64,000 bases of DNA from Nitrosarchaeum sp. (GTDB lineage Archaea; Thermoproteota; Nitrososphaeria; Nitrososphaerales; Nitrosopumilaceae), in the NCBI RefSeq assembly GCF_025699065.1, contig NZ_JAILWF010000008.1, positions 1 to 64,000 of the forward strand, read 5' to 3'. Shown here one piece after another: positions 1 through 8,438 of this stretch. Made by a program: the position numbers and the translations under genes. How positions within the stretch are numbered: the first letter of the stretch is position 1; each line of letters begins with the position of its first letter. The notes under the pieces are model-generated. The model saw nothing but the letters and a program-made list of their open reading frames with translations, was not told the origin of the DNA and made no database searches.

Positions 1-126
1 TTCATCATGGATTCATCTTTCATCATGGATTCATCTTTCATCATGGATTCATCTTTCATCATGGATTCATCTTTCATCATGGATTCATCTTTCATCATGG
101 ATTCATCTTTCATCATGGATTCATCT
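1..126. repeat. 18-bp perfect tandem repeat, at least 7 copies
   Basis: Unit ttcatcatggattcatct on the + strand, encoding DESMMK on the - strand. Seven identical copies are visible and the array continues beyond base 1. Complete identity points to recent expansion by slippage or recombination, so copy number probably varies between strains. Confidence 0.95.
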
Positions 127-257
127 TCCATTTTTAATGGAATTGCAGAATTAGGCAGTGCTTCATTCACGGTACTACTTGTAAAGTACGGAGAAATTGC
201 ATATGCCACTCCCATTCCAATTATTGCAACTAATGCAACAATTATCAATTTGTTCAT
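1..257 (-). CDS. Exported Met/Asp-rich repeat protein, N-terminal part (runs off window)
   Basis: The frame starts at ATG 257 and continues past base 1, so only about 85 residues are visible. The first 20 residues (MNKLIIVALVAIIGMGVAYA) form a signal peptide or membrane anchor. A short linker follows, then perfect repeats of the hexapeptide DESMMK. The acidic/Met-rich repeats could bind Cu or other soft metals outside the cell, but this is inference. Thaumarchaeal exported proteins with this kind of start sometimes carry a DM13-type domain; the decisive C-terminal part is outside the window. The opposite strand is also open, but only because the repeat unit is a multiple of three. Confidence 0.75.
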   Translation of the reverse strand, partial: MNKLIIVALVAIIGMGVAYAISPYFTSSTVNEALPNSAIPLKMEDESMMKDESMMKDESMMKDESMMKDESMMKDESMMKDESMM

Positions 258-355
258 AATATAGAATTTTCTTGAAAGTATAAAACCAATTTTCCAAATT
301 ATATCCAAATCATTTTTAATATGATTTTAAAGGAAATAGGAAAAAATTGAAAGCA

Positions 356-544
356 TTATTGTTTTAAAATGCATCGCTCACATGGAGAGAAGTTTTTACT
401 TTTTGCATTTTCCAAAGTATCAGGAGTGAAATATTGTCTATCAGTTATTTTCATCTCACTTATTTTACATTCTTTTTTCAAGTTATCTAAGTGATGTACA
501 AGATTAGTTTTTTTATCACCTAATAACCCAATCATACTAATCAA
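356..544 (-). CDS. Small hypothetical protein with a C-terminal CxxC
   Basis: A 62-residue ORF with Met at 1 and 4. It is charged, has no signal peptide, and ends with a Cys pair (SPCERCILKQ). A third Cys lies near residue 26. I do not recognise the family. The CxxC could bind metal or be redox-active. It stands alone between the repeat protein and the methyltransferase, both on the same strand, with about 100 bp of AT-rich DNA on each side. It is supported mainly by its open frame. Confidence 0.4.
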   Translation of the reverse strand: MISMIGLLGDKKTNLVHHLDNLKKECKISEMKITDRQYFTPDTLENAKSKNFSPCERCILKQ

Positions 545-664
545 TTAGATCATAACTGGAATATAAGGTAAGAATTTCAAATCCAGATTTTCAAATGTAT
601 CTAAAAATCAAATAGGTGATAGATATGTTTAAGACAAATTCATGATTTGTTCTGAAATGTTATA

Positions 665-1561
665 TCATGATAGTTTTTTTGCCACTATCAAATCTACTTT
701 ATAGGTTAAAGTTGAGCGTGAGTTGAGTTTTAAATTCCAAGTAAGAAAAGAAGGCTTTTTTGTCTTTTTAGTAATAGAAAATCTCAACTCCTCCAAGATT
801 GATCTTAAAGTTGATTCGTCAAGGAATTTTTTAACGGAATTTTTGCCTCTGTCAAAATCATAAGGATCAGACATTACAAATGTACCTACATGAATTTGGC
901 GGGAAACTTGTTTTAGATAATCTATTGGCTCTACTAATTCTAAAACATTTAATGCCAATATTAAATCAAATTTTGTCTTACCAAAAATATTAGATAGAAA
1001 ATCAGCTACAAAATAATCCAAATTATCTTTAGATGTTTTTTTTGCCATACTTAATGCACTAAAAGATCTATCAATTCCAAATACAATTTGATTGGAATCT
1101 GCAAGATAATTACTCATAGTTCCAATAGAACACCCATATTCTAACACAAGTTTTGATTTTGGCAATACATCTAATTCATTTTTAATGTTAGAATAAAATT
1201 TTGATTTTTGGCTATTTTGATAAATTCTACTCCATCTCTCTTCAAGTGATGTTCTATCTTCAGTTTTTCGTACACAATTTGATAATGAATTTTTGAGAAA
1301 TTTTTTCATTTTTTCATCAGATGCAGAATTAAATAATTTCCCCCCTAGCATAATTCGTTCAGATAGATATTTTGAAAAATCATCCCATAAAATTGGAATT
1401 TTATTAATTATTGGAAATGATAACGAACATTTTTTGCATTCCAAAAGACCTTCTTCAATTTCATTTTCTTTTTTAAATACATCAAGATCTAACTTTGAGC
1501 TACATCTAATACATCTAAGAAAATTAAGACTAAATTCATGCATTTTTGTATACCAATCCAA
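665..1561 (-). CDS. SAM-dependent methyltransferase with N-terminal Trm112-like zinc domain
   Basis: 298 residues. Residues about 14-55 form a Trm112-like zinc-binding segment (CIRCSSKLD, then CKKCSLSFPI and NKIPIL). From about residue 135 there is a class I SAM fold: motif I VLEYGCSIGTMSNYLA, an acidic motif II (GIDRSFSALSMA), and a motif IV region near FDLILALNVLEL. The layout matches stand-alone methyltransferases that carry their own Trm112-type N-terminus, often used on lipids, glycans or small molecules; the substrate is unknown. It is transcribed away from the next gene, with about 60 bp between starts. Confidence 0.8.
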   Translation of the reverse strand: MDWYTKMHEFSLNFLRCIRCSSKLDLDVFKKENEIEEGLLECKKCSLSFPIINKIPILWDDFSKYLSERIMLGGKLFNSASDEKMKKFLKNSLSNCVRKTEDRTSLEERWSRIYQNSQKSKFYSNIKNELDVLPKSKLVLEYGCSIGTMSNYLADSNQIVFGIDRSFSALSMAKKTSKDNLDYFVADFLSNIFGKTKFDLILALNVLELVEPIDYLKQVSRQIHVGTFVMSDPYDFDRGKNSVKKFLDESTLRSILEELRFSITKKTKKPSFLTWNLKLNSRSTLTYKVDLIVAKKLS

Positions 1562-1620
1562 ACAATTTGGAACTAATAATTTCTTTTAGATATAAGAGGA
1601 ATAATGTTAAATGGAGTATT

Positions 1621-2835
1621 TTGAAGATTTTATGCGATTTGGGAGAATTTGAAGAGTTTGCAGAGGCATTATTTGGTCAATTATCTGTAGAAATCAACGA
1701 GGAAAAAGAGATTGCTAAACTTGCAAACTTGGCAAGTGAAGACCTCTCACAGAAAGTTATATTTGAAAAACTAGAAGACATAGTTAATCAGACATATCCA
1801 ATTTTAAAGAAAAAGGTTGAGGAATTCATAGGAATTAAAATTGCAGAGAATTTAAAAATAGAATTTCCAGAATTGATTGAGCTAAAAAAATTAAAAGGTG
1901 AAAAGGTATTTTCAGATGAAAAATCAAAAGCTTTTGTAAGAGAATTATTTGATGCAGTTGCAAATGAGGATCTTAATAAAATTGCAGAGTTGATGAAAAA
2001 AGATACTGCAAAATATCTTGTGTATTCTACTTATGCCATACAATATATCTCAAAAATATCTACAACGTATGGAGATTATCTAGATTCTATAATTTACCTT
2101 AACAAATTCATACTTTCTAGATACCCACAAATCATATTACACAAACAAGGAGAACCATATGAATCAAGATTCACAAATGTAAATTCAGGGTATTTGGGAG
2201 CTGTTAAAATGACAATACTTGAAGAATTAATCCATTCAACCCAAGAAAAATTACATCAATTAAACAAAAATGCCGCAACCCAAGTTAATCTAATTAATGA
2301 AGAATTAGCAACAATAATCTTAGAATTAGATAATCAAACGGTAAATAATCTATCAGAGTATTTGCAACTTCAAGCTGTCCCAGATGATTTTCCATTTGCA
2401 AAAAAAGCAAATCTGTTTTTCTTCTTAAATCCTGATCACTTCTTAATTGAGCAAATTGGTCCGGATGTTATGACATTTACACATGTGGAAATTGATCCTA
2501 AAATTTCAAATGCAATTCCTCAATTATTAGACATTTATAAAAAATGGTTAAATCCAATTCAGCAACATCATGCAGCTTTTACTCTAATGGAAGGAATGGC
2601 AGGATTTGCAATAGAAAATATCCTAAAAAACGATCAAGACTTTCAGAATTATTTAACCACCTTTATGGGCACAGATTTCTCGTCATATCAGGTACGAAAA
2701 AGTATGGGAAAAGACTTTACAAGAATAATCTATGAAAGATTAGGAAAAAATGCATTCAAAAAATTAATTGAATATCCACCAAATACAAGAGAGCTAAAAG
2801 AGCCACAATTATACCTGAACAGGATAAAACAGTAA
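1621..2835 (+). CDS. Conserved hypothetical protein, helical, with EELIHS and EGMAGF motifs
   Basis: A TTG start at 1621 (MKILCDLGEFEEF) is preferred over the longest frame from 1546, which would overlap the divergent methyltransferase; a TATA-like tttagatata lies about 30 bp upstream. The product has 404 residues, is soluble and mainly alpha-helical. EELIHSTQE in the middle and EGMAGFAIE near the C-terminus resemble the metal-ligand helices of zincin-like peptidases, but there is no strict HExxH, so activity is uncertain. It is followed after 3 bp by the SirB1-like gene, probably as one operon. Confidence 0.7.
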   Translation: MKILCDLGEFEEFAEALFGQLSVEINEEKEIAKLANLASEDLSQKVIFEKLEDIVNQTYPILKKKVEEFIGIKIAENLKIEFPELIELKKLKGEKVFSDEKSKAFVRELFDAVANEDLNKIAELMKKDTAKYLVYSTYAIQYISKISTTYGDYLDSIIYLNKFILSRYPQIILHKQGEPYESRFTNVNSGYLGAVKMTILEELIHSTQEKLHQLNKNAATQVNLINEELATIILELDNQTVNNLSEYLQLQAVPDDFPFAKKANLFFFLNPDHFLIEQIGPDVMTFTHVEIDPKISNAIPQLLDIYKKWLNPIQQHHAAFTLMEGMAGFAIENILKNDQDFQNYLTTFMGTDFSSYQVRKSMGKDFTRIIYERLGKNAFKKLIEYPPNTRELKEPQLYLNRIKQ

Positions 2836-2838
2836 CAA

Positions 2839-3657
2839 TTGCCAGAAAAATTTGATCCCTTAGTAGCTGAGTGGCTTTCATTTGCAAAAAACCCAAATTT
2901 CAATTTAGTTGAAAAGTGTCTTAAATTTGCCCAAATTCTAGAATATCCTGATCTAGAAATTGAAAAATACATTCAAAAGATTGCACTAATTGGAAAATCA
3001 TTAAAAGAATCAATCAGTGATGTAAAAAATCCTACATATCAGGTTTCAATTTTAAATGAGCATCTTTTTCAAAATTTAGGATATGGTGGCGATATTGATG
3101 ATTACTATAATCCAAAAAATAATTTTTTAAATGAAGTAATTGATAAAAAATCAGGACTGCCAATAACAATCTCAATATTATATGTTGAAATTGCAAAATT
3201 TATTGGATTAGAGCTTAAGATAGTTGGATTTCCAAGCCATGTATTGGTAAAATATAATGAAGAAATGATTTTAGATCCTTTTAATGATGGAATACTATTA
3301 GATGTAGATGACCTTCAAGATATTTTAGATGAAAATTTTGGCGGAGAACTGGAATTCAAACCAGAGTTTCTTGATGAAATAAGTCATGAGCAAATTCTTG
3401 TCAGATTGGCAAGAAATTTAAAAAATTCATATGTTCAATCTTTTGTTTATGACAAAGCACTAAGATGTACAAATATGGTGTTAGCTGTTGAACCAAATTC
3501 ACCAGATGACATCAGAGATAAAGGAATACTAGAAGAAAGGCTTTTGAATTCAGACATAGCACTAGAATATTTAAACCGATATTTAGAAATTAATCCAAAC
3601 GCAGAAGACGTAGACTTTATTTTAGAATTAATAAGAAGTATTAAAACAAAAAACTAG
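2839..3657 (+). CDS. SirB1/transglutaminase-like family protein
   Basis: 272 residues from TTG 2839, only 3 bp after the previous stop. The central block (DIDDYYNPKNNFLNEV, KKSGLPITISILYVEIA, GFPSHVLVKY) is the signature of the transglutaminase-like core of the SirB1 (UPF0162) family. A C-terminal part rich in short helices follows, as in the TPR-like tail of that family. The canonical transglutaminase Cys is not present at the usual place, so it may be a binding protein and not an enzyme. Its stop interlocks with the convergent small gene by 4 nt. Confidence 0.8.
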   Translation: MPEKFDPLVAEWLSFAKNPNFNLVEKCLKFAQILEYPDLEIEKYIQKIALIGKSLKESISDVKNPTYQVSILNEHLFQNLGYGGDIDDYYNPKNNFLNEVIDKKSGLPITISILYVEIAKFIGLELKIVGFPSHVLVKYNEEMILDPFNDGILLDVDDLQDILDENFGGELEFKPEFLDEISHEQILVRLARNLKNSYVQSFVYDKALRCTNMVLAVEPNSPDDIRDKGILEERLLNSDIALEYLNRYLEINPNAEDVDFILELIRSIKTKN

Positions 3658-3824
3658 TCAATAATTGAACTAACATCTTGGCCATTTTTGATCATCGATA
3701 TCTCGTGTCTGGCAATCTTGTTTCTTAATGCTCTTTTAAGAATATCAACTTCGCTTCTAAGTAATGCAATTTCATCTTCTAATTTTGCCACTCTTTCATA
3801 GATTGTTTCTGCTTCTGAACTCAT
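3654..3824 (-). CDS. Small coiled-coil protein
   Basis: 56 residues from ATG 3824. Residues about 5-40 show a heptad-like pattern (ERVAKLEDEIALLRSEVDIL), predicting one long amphipathic helix that probably dimerises. No catalytic motif is visible. The TAG stop interlocks with the TAG of the convergent SirB1-like gene in a shared CTAG. The good coiled-coil pattern and clean ATG support a real gene. Confidence 0.65.
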   Translation of the reverse strand: MSSEAETIYERVAKLEDEIALLRSEVDILKRALRNKIARHEISMIKNGQDVSSIID

Positions 3825-3898
3825 GATTATCTATCATAAAAAAATTGTCTTAAAAAGTTATGGGTAAATATTTTGATGAGCTAGTTAGTTTTTTGTAA

Positions 3899-4060
3899 CT
3901 ACAATTCAAATTCCTGGCGACATTTCTCACATTTTCCTCTTTCTTGCCCAGGAGGACCAAGAAGGAATACCTTACCAATTGTCTTACATAAAGGACACAT
4001 TCCAGTAGTTGCATTTTTCGGACCACTACGAATGATTTTCTGAGTTTTTCTACGTCCCAT
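3899..4060 (-). CDS. Small zinc-ribbon protein
   Basis: 53 residues from ATG 4060. A basic N-terminus (MGRRKTQKIIRSGPKNATTG) precedes one zinc ribbon with two knuckles, CPLCK and CEKCRQEFEL, about 20 residues apart. The size and shape resemble ribosome- or RNA-associated zinc ribbons of archaea. The function is unknown. It stands 75 bp upstream of the coiled-coil gene on the same strand. Confidence 0.75.
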   Translation of the reverse strand: MGRRKTQKIIRSGPKNATTGMCPLCKTIGKVFLLGPPGQERGKCEKCRQEFEL

Positions 4061-4202
4061 ACATTTACCTCTGAAATCGGTCTATTAAGTTTAATTTTTC
4101 AATGCCTAAATGAATACAAAATCGACCTGAATTTAATACAAAAACGATCAGACATCTATGAAAAATGCCAATTAATCGAAGATTCAAGTAAAATATATGA
4201 TT

Positions 4203-4235
4203 TTCTTCAATTTGATCATATTCTTAATTGAAGAA
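4203..4235. other. Perfect 10-bp inverted repeat in the 4061-4273 intergenic gap
   Basis: TTCTTCAATT and AATTGAAGAA are separated by 13 nt. The hairpin lies 38 bp after the stop of the exported-protein gene (read leftwards) and follows the T-rich tract. It may protect or mark the 3' end of that mRNA. The rest of the 4061-4273 gap holds no ORF I can support. Confidence 0.5.
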
Positions 4236-4240
4236 TTAAT

Positions 4241-4263
4241 AAAAAATTAGAAAAAGAAAAAAA
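4241..4263 (-). terminator. Poly-T terminator of the exported-protein gene
   Basis: On the - strand this is a run of T with a few interruptions, 10-30 nt after the TAA at 4274. Oligo-T tracts without a required hairpin are the known archaeal terminator type. Confidence 0.55.
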
Positions 4264-4273
4264 TTCAAGAAAT

Positions 4274-4750
4274 TTATAATTTAGGAATGAATCCAAGTGA
4301 ATTATAAAGTTCCATTAGTCTTTTTATCGATGCATCTTTTTGGTTAGTAGATGGTAATTTAGCTAGTATACTTTGGGCCTCTGTTAATGCATCAGTTTTG
4401 AGAATCATTGTTGCCCCAAGTGTTTTACCATCATTTGCTTTCATCACAGCACCATAGAAAGAACATTGTCCTTTTGGAATGACGTTGTTTACACCAAGTG
4501 TTACTTTCTCTACATCCGATTTAAGATCAATCATAGCAACAGCTAATGGGTAATCTGTAGCACATGCCTTTACAATATAGCTCCAATACGGAGAACCCTT
4601 CTTGTATTGTTCAACTTTTGCTTTAGTCAAGTACTTACTTACAGAACCATCACCACCAACATATGGTGCAGCTTGTGTGCTTTGTAGAGGAGCTATAACT
4701 AACGAACCTACTAATGCAGCTAATGTAAAGAATATTATTTTTTTATTCAT
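4274..4750 (-). CDS. Exported hypothetical protein
   Basis: 158 residues from ATG 4750. A clear signal peptide (residues 1-27, hydrophobic core FFTLAALVGSLVIAPL, AxA-like end QAA) leads into a soluble extracytoplasmic domain with two Cys (KACATDYP and GQCSFYGAV) that could form a disulfide. I do not recognise the domain. The start codon overlaps the stop of the upstream zinc-finger gene (ATGA), and an unusually strong Shine-Dalgarno precedes it, so translation is probably coupled to that gene. Confidence 0.75.
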   Translation of the reverse strand: MNKKIIFFTLAALVGSLVIAPLQSTQAAPYVGGDGSVSKYLTKAKVEQYKKGSPYWSYIVKACATDYPLAVAMIDLKSDVEKVTLGVNNVIPKGQCSFYGAVMKANDGKTLGATMILKTDALTEAQSILAKLPSTNQKDASIKRLMELYNSLGFIPKL

Positions 4751-5091
4751 AAATTCACCTCCTCAGAGAATTGATGAGTGTGAAATTTGCTCTTGGCAAA
4801 AGAAATCAAAGTATCACATGATAAATGAGTGCCTGTGATGACATCCCTTTGGCAATGAAGACATTTTCTAACAGATGCTCTTTTACAAACCAAGCATACA
4901 GCAATAGGAGCCAAAGGTCCATCACAGTTTTCACATGCATATAAAAAATTACATGGAAAATTAGAAGAAACAAAATTATTTTCTGCTCTGTTTTCAATTG
5001 CATTGGAGTCTGGTAAACGTGGGGAATGACGATTCTTTGAAATCAGACTTTGATTTTGCTCTTCTATGTGACTCATTAAATCATATTTCAT
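4747..5091 (-). CDS. Zinc-finger protein with paired Cys knuckles
   Basis: 114 residues from ATG 5091. The first 50 residues are polar. The core has several Cys/His groups in order: CENC, CLVCKRASVRKCLHC, and a later Cys-containing strand (HLSCDTL). The spacing resembles a double zinc ribbon or B-box-like fold, probably for nucleic acid or protein binding. It is the first gene of an operon with the exported protein. A copy of the GTTTGTGGCATGCC element lies 27 bp before the start. Confidence 0.65.
   Translation of the reverse strand: MKYDLMSHIEEQNQSLISKNRHSPRLPDSNAIENRAENNFVSSNFPCNFLYACENCDGPLAPIAVCLVCKRASVRKCLHCQRDVITGTHLSCDTLISFAKSKFHTHQFSEEVNL
4757..4763 (-). promoter_or_regulatory. Strong Shine-Dalgarno AGGAGGT
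   Basis: AGGAGGT on the - strand lies 6 nt before ATG 4750, inside the 3' end of the upstream ORF. Most genes here start leaderless with no such site, so it marks internal initiation within a dicistronic mRNA and fixes the start. Confidence 0.8.
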
Positions 5092-5117
5092 AGTTTGTTA
5101 TTAGACAATAACTTAGA

Positions 5118-5131
5118 GTTTGTGGCATGCC
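5118..5131 (+). promoter_or_regulatory. GTTTGTGGCATGCC element, copy A
   Basis: Lies between the divergent zinc-finger gene (start 5091) and the histidine kinase gene (start 5180). The core TGGCATGCC(T) is one base short of the 10-bp palindrome seen in copies B and C. The position suits an operator acting on one or both genes. Confidence 0.55.
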
Positions 5132-5179
5132 TTAATTTAGATTATTTTTAAAACAGTTTAAATCACTGAATGACTTGAT

Positions 5180-7066
5180 ATGAATTCATTGAAATTATCT
5201 ACAATGTTAATTATAGGAACCTTTGGAATTTTTTTAATTTTTGGAATTTATGGATATTATTCATTTTCAATATCAATTCAAGAGGTAAATAAGCTACTCA
5301 CAACAAGAAATGAAGGATTTGCATTTAACATGATGCAGGATCTTGATGAGTATGTTGATAAAAGAATTGAAGATTTTAGACAGCTGACAAAACTTCCGAT
5401 TATTCAAGAGTCCTTAATGAAATCAAATCAAGAATTTCTACATAGACAACAAGTGCAAAAAATAATGAAAGAGCAAGATCCTCTTACGAATATTGAAAAT
5501 CAACCATTTATTTCACCAACTGTAAATACTGAATTGATATCAGAATTAACTGAAGTAATTGATTTCTATAAATCAGAATATGATTATGATGTGGTATCAG
5601 AATTATACATTACAAATATCCATGGTGCAAATGTTGCGATAGATACTGTAACATCAGACTATAGACACGACAATGAAAAATGGTGGCAAGAAGCAAAGTC
5701 AAAAGGCACATACATAGGAGAAACAGAATATGATGAAAAATCCAAAAATTACATCACATCAATAGGTTTGAGAATAGATGATCAAAATGGAGAGTTTTTA
5801 GGAATACTTAGAGTTTCATTAACATTAAACGATTTAATTCATGAATTTATCAATGATGCCGAAATTCTCAATGTACAAAACAGATCAATATTATTAATTA
5901 ATGAAAAAGGGCAAACAATATACTCAAATGGAATTCAAGATTTCCGAGAATCTCAAGCTGTTCCATATTTTGATTTAATTCAACCTTTGAAGGATGTAGG
6001 AACCATAAACATTTCTGACAATCCAGACGAACCTAGTTTCATTTCATATGCAAAATCTACAGGGTATAAGCAATTCGAAGGCTTTGGATGGACATCAATA
6101 GTTGATCAGTCTAGTTCTTCATTTACTGCAGAATTTGTTGATCTGAAAAATTCTTTCCTTGTAATATCAATTTTGGGAATGATATCATCAGTAATGATTG
6201 GACTTATTTTATCATATTTTATTTCAAATCCATTACGTCTGTTAAGTAAAATGGCAAAACAATTCTCAGGAGGAGATTTTGACTCTAATTTCAAAGGTTC
6301 AAAAATTATGGAAATCAATATGATTGGTAATTCATTTAATTCAATGGGTCAATCTCTTAAAAAATTAATTGAAACTGAAAAAAAATTAGCTGAATCCCAC
6401 GCAATGATGAAAAATGAAAGATTAGGAGCAATTGGTCAACTTTCAGCAAGCATGGCACATGATCTAAAAAACCCACTTGCTACAATTAAGACATCAGCAA
6501 CCATAATTCAAAAACAGGTGAGCAGCAAAGATCCTGAAATAGAAAAAGCGATGCAAAGAATGGATAGAGCTATATTCCGCATGTCACATCAAATAGATGA
6601 TGTTTTAAATTTTGTACGAACTACTCCGTTGAATTTATCTGAAAAAAGAATATCAGACATCATAAACGAGTCAATTGATTCTTTAGAAATACCAAATAAT
6701 ATTAAATTAAAAATGACAGATTCAGATTTCACAATTTTATGTGATACAAAAAAACTTGAAATTGTTTTTACAAATATCATTTTAAATGCGATACAGGCAA
6801 TTGGTAAAGCAGATGGAAGTATCGATGTAAAATCACAGATCATAGATGACAGTATCAAAATAGAAATATCGGATTCTGGACCAAAAATACCTTCTGAAAT
6901 ATTAGATAAAGTGTTTGAGCCACTTTTTACAACCAAAGAAAAAGGAACAGGCTTAGGTCTTTCATCATGTAAAAATATCATAGAACAACACGGAGGAACC
7001 ATCTCAGCTCATAACAATCCAACTACATTTACAATAATACTTCCAAAAAAGACAAAGAATCAGTAA
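5180..7066 (+). CDS. Membrane sensor histidine kinase (dCache-HAMP-HisKA-HATPase)
   Basis: 628 residues. TM1 is near residues 8-28 and TM2 near 325-348. The extracytoplasmic part between them has the size and motifs of a double Cache sensor domain (ATDxxxDYR-like VTSDYRHDNEKWW, then GETEYDEKSKNYITSIG). HAMP follows (NPLRLLSKMAKQFSGGDFD), then HisKA with H-box MAHDLKNPL (His427), then an ATPase with N-box NIILNAIQAIG, G1 DSGPKIP, F-box FEPLFTT and G2 GTGLGLS. It should sense a small extracellular ligand and phosphorylate a receiver. The receiver gene 32 bp downstream is the obvious partner. Confidence 0.93.
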   Translation: MNSLKLSTMLIIGTFGIFLIFGIYGYYSFSISIQEVNKLLTTRNEGFAFNMMQDLDEYVDKRIEDFRQLTKLPIIQESLMKSNQEFLHRQQVQKIMKEQDPLTNIENQPFISPTVNTELISELTEVIDFYKSEYDYDVVSELYITNIHGANVAIDTVTSDYRHDNEKWWQEAKSKGTYIGETEYDEKSKNYITSIGLRIDDQNGEFLGILRVSLTLNDLIHEFINDAEILNVQNRSILLINEKGQTIYSNGIQDFRESQAVPYFDLIQPLKDVGTINISDNPDEPSFISYAKSTGYKQFEGFGWTSIVDQSSSSFTAEFVDLKNSFLVISILGMISSVMIGLILSYFISNPLRLLSKMAKQFSGGDFDSNFKGSKIMEINMIGNSFNSMGQSLKKLIETEKKLAESHAMMKNERLGAIGQLSASMAHDLKNPLATIKTSATIIQKQVSSKDPEIEKAMQRMDRAIFRMSHQIDDVLNFVRTTPLNLSEKRISDIINESIDSLEIPNNIKLKMTDSDFTILCDTKKLEIVFTNIILNAIQAIGKADGSIDVKSQIIDDSIKIEISDSGPKIPSEILDKVFEPLFTTKEKGTGLGLSSCKNIIEQHGGTISAHNNPTTFTIILPKKTKNQ

Positions 7067-7098
7067 GAGATTTTAACAGAAAACCAACACACTTTGTA

Positions 7099-7464
7099 AT
7101 GGATAAAAAAAAGATCGTTCTTATCGTTGATGATGATGTAGATCTTTTAGAAAATACTGCATTTTTGATAAAAAGTGCAGGATATGATGTAGTAATGGCT
7201 CAAAATGGTGTCGAAGCTGTTCAAAAATACAAAGAAACTAATCCAAATCTAGTATTAATGGATGTAAGGATGCCTATTATGGATGGGTATGACGCATTTT
7301 TTAAGATTAACCAATATGATTCTAATGCCAAAGTAATTTTAATAACAGCATATGCACATGATGAAAAAAAACATACCAAAGCAAAAAGCCTTAATCTAAT
7401 TGATACAATCTCAAAACCTTATACTATTGAACAGCTTGAAGATGTCATCTCAAAAAATGTTTAG
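7099..7464 (+). CDS. Single-domain response regulator (CheY-like receiver)
   Basis: 121 residues, a complete receiver domain and nothing else. The acidic pocket is DDD at 11-13, the phospho-acceptor is Asp55 (LVLMDVRMPIMDG), the switch Thr lies in LITAYA and the Lys in SKPY. It should take phosphate from the kinase encoded just upstream. With no output domain it must act by protein-protein contact. It is convergent with the next gene, and their stops interlock by 4 nt. Confidence 0.93.
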   Translation: MDKKKIVLIVDDDVDLLENTAFLIKSAGYDVVMAQNGVEAVQKYKETNPNLVLMDVRMPIMDGYDAFFKINQYDSNAKVILITAYAHDEKKHTKAKSLNLIDTISKPYTIEQLEDVISKNV

Positions 7465-8306
7465 GATTTAAGCTTCTTTATTTGTTTGAATCTGTTTGTA
7501 TAAAATGATATTGCTTCATCAACAAATTTGTAGTACCATTTTTTTAATTCGAGATCATTGTCTAGTAATTTTTTCCATTGTTTAGTACTATTATTTGATT
7601 TCTTTGATGAGATCAAAAGATTAGTATAAAACCAATAAGATATCTGATTAGCAAGATCTTCTTCATTTATCTGCTCAAAATTATTTTGATATTTTACATT
7701 AATGTATGTCATCAATTCATAAATTGGCAAAGCTGTAATATTAGAAATTTGAATATTATCCATAAACATTCCAGTTGCCAATGTTTTTAATCTGTCTGTA
7801 TCATTTCCAATGATGGATTTTATATAATTCCATTTTCCAAAAATTTGTGGTAATACATTAGCATATTTTTCTGCCATCTTTTCAATATCTTTTTCTGATA
7901 GATTCATGACATCTAGACAATACAAAATTCCATGAAGAGATAATCTGTAAAGATCCGACGGTGCTTTTTGAATATTTTTTCCATCTTTTACTACTAAACC
8001 AACATCTAGCAAACCCATAGTATGTTTTCCTCGAGCCATTCTTCCAACTAACAGTCTACGATAGTCTTTTTCTTGTGTTCTTATATTAGAAGAATCTGAA
8101 AGATGTGTTTTTGCCATACCCCATGTAGTGAGTTTGCCATTTACTGCTAGAATCTCTAGTAATCTTTGTACATTTTCATGATGTTTTGGACCTTTTCTAT
8201 TTCGGTATGAATATTGTCCAAAAATACGATGTGCAGTAGGTCTAGTGTATTGTTTGTATGCTGAAAGATTCCCATAAACTGCACCTTGTTCTTTTATTGA
8301 TGGCAT
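7461..8306 (-). CDS. Putative winged-helix-like DNA-binding protein
   Basis: 281 residues from ATG 8306. A TATA-like GATTATTATA at 8331-8340 lies 25-34 bp upstream and supports a leaderless start there; a TTG at 8318 would add four residues. The first 110 residues are basic (FGQYSYRNRKGPKHHENVQRL, ILAVNGKLTTWGMAKTHL, YRRLLVGRMARGKHTMGLLDVG) and read like a winged-helix domain. The rest is helical. I do not recognise the family. The start codon lies inside the palindrome TGGCATGCCA, so the protein may control its own gene and other copies of the element. Confidence 0.65.
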   Translation of the reverse strand: MPSIKEQGAVYGNLSAYKQYTRPTAHRIFGQYSYRNRKGPKHHENVQRLLEILAVNGKLTTWGMAKTHLSDSSNIRTQEKDYRRLLVGRMARGKHTMGLLDVGLVVKDGKNIQKAPSDLYRLSLHGILYCLDVMNLSEKDIEKMAEKYANVLPQIFGKWNYIKSIIGNDTDRLKTLATGMFMDNIQISNITALPIYELMTYINVKYQNNFEQINEEDLANQISYWFYTNLLISSKKSNNSTKQWKKLLDNDLELKKWYYKFVDEAISFYTNRFKQIKKLKS

Positions 8307-8315
8307 GCCACAAAC
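8302..8315 (-). promoter_or_regulatory. GTTTGTGGCATGCC element, copy B, on a start codon
   Basis: Here the core is a perfect palindrome, TGGCATGCCA (8301-8310), and its central ATG is the preferred start of the putative DNA-binding protein. In a leaderless mRNA this overlaps the transcription start, a classical place for repression. Confidence 0.6.
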
Positions 8316-8438
8316 CAATATGTATCAGCATATAATAATCTACAAAGGCAAATTTATGATAAAAACCATAAAAATGCATATTTTGGAATTTAGCTCAACG
8401 TGTAATTTTGACAATATTATAACTAGATGATATAGGTC

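Noticed and set aside
7-264. Open + strand frame with MDSSFI repeats
   Set aside because: It is the complement of the DESMMK array. The - strand reading has a signal peptide and sensible start; the + frame is open only because the unit is 18 bp.
6589-7002. 137-residue - strand frame inside the histidine kinase gene
   Set aside because: Lies opposite the ATPase domain, whose motifs are intact; a shadow frame.
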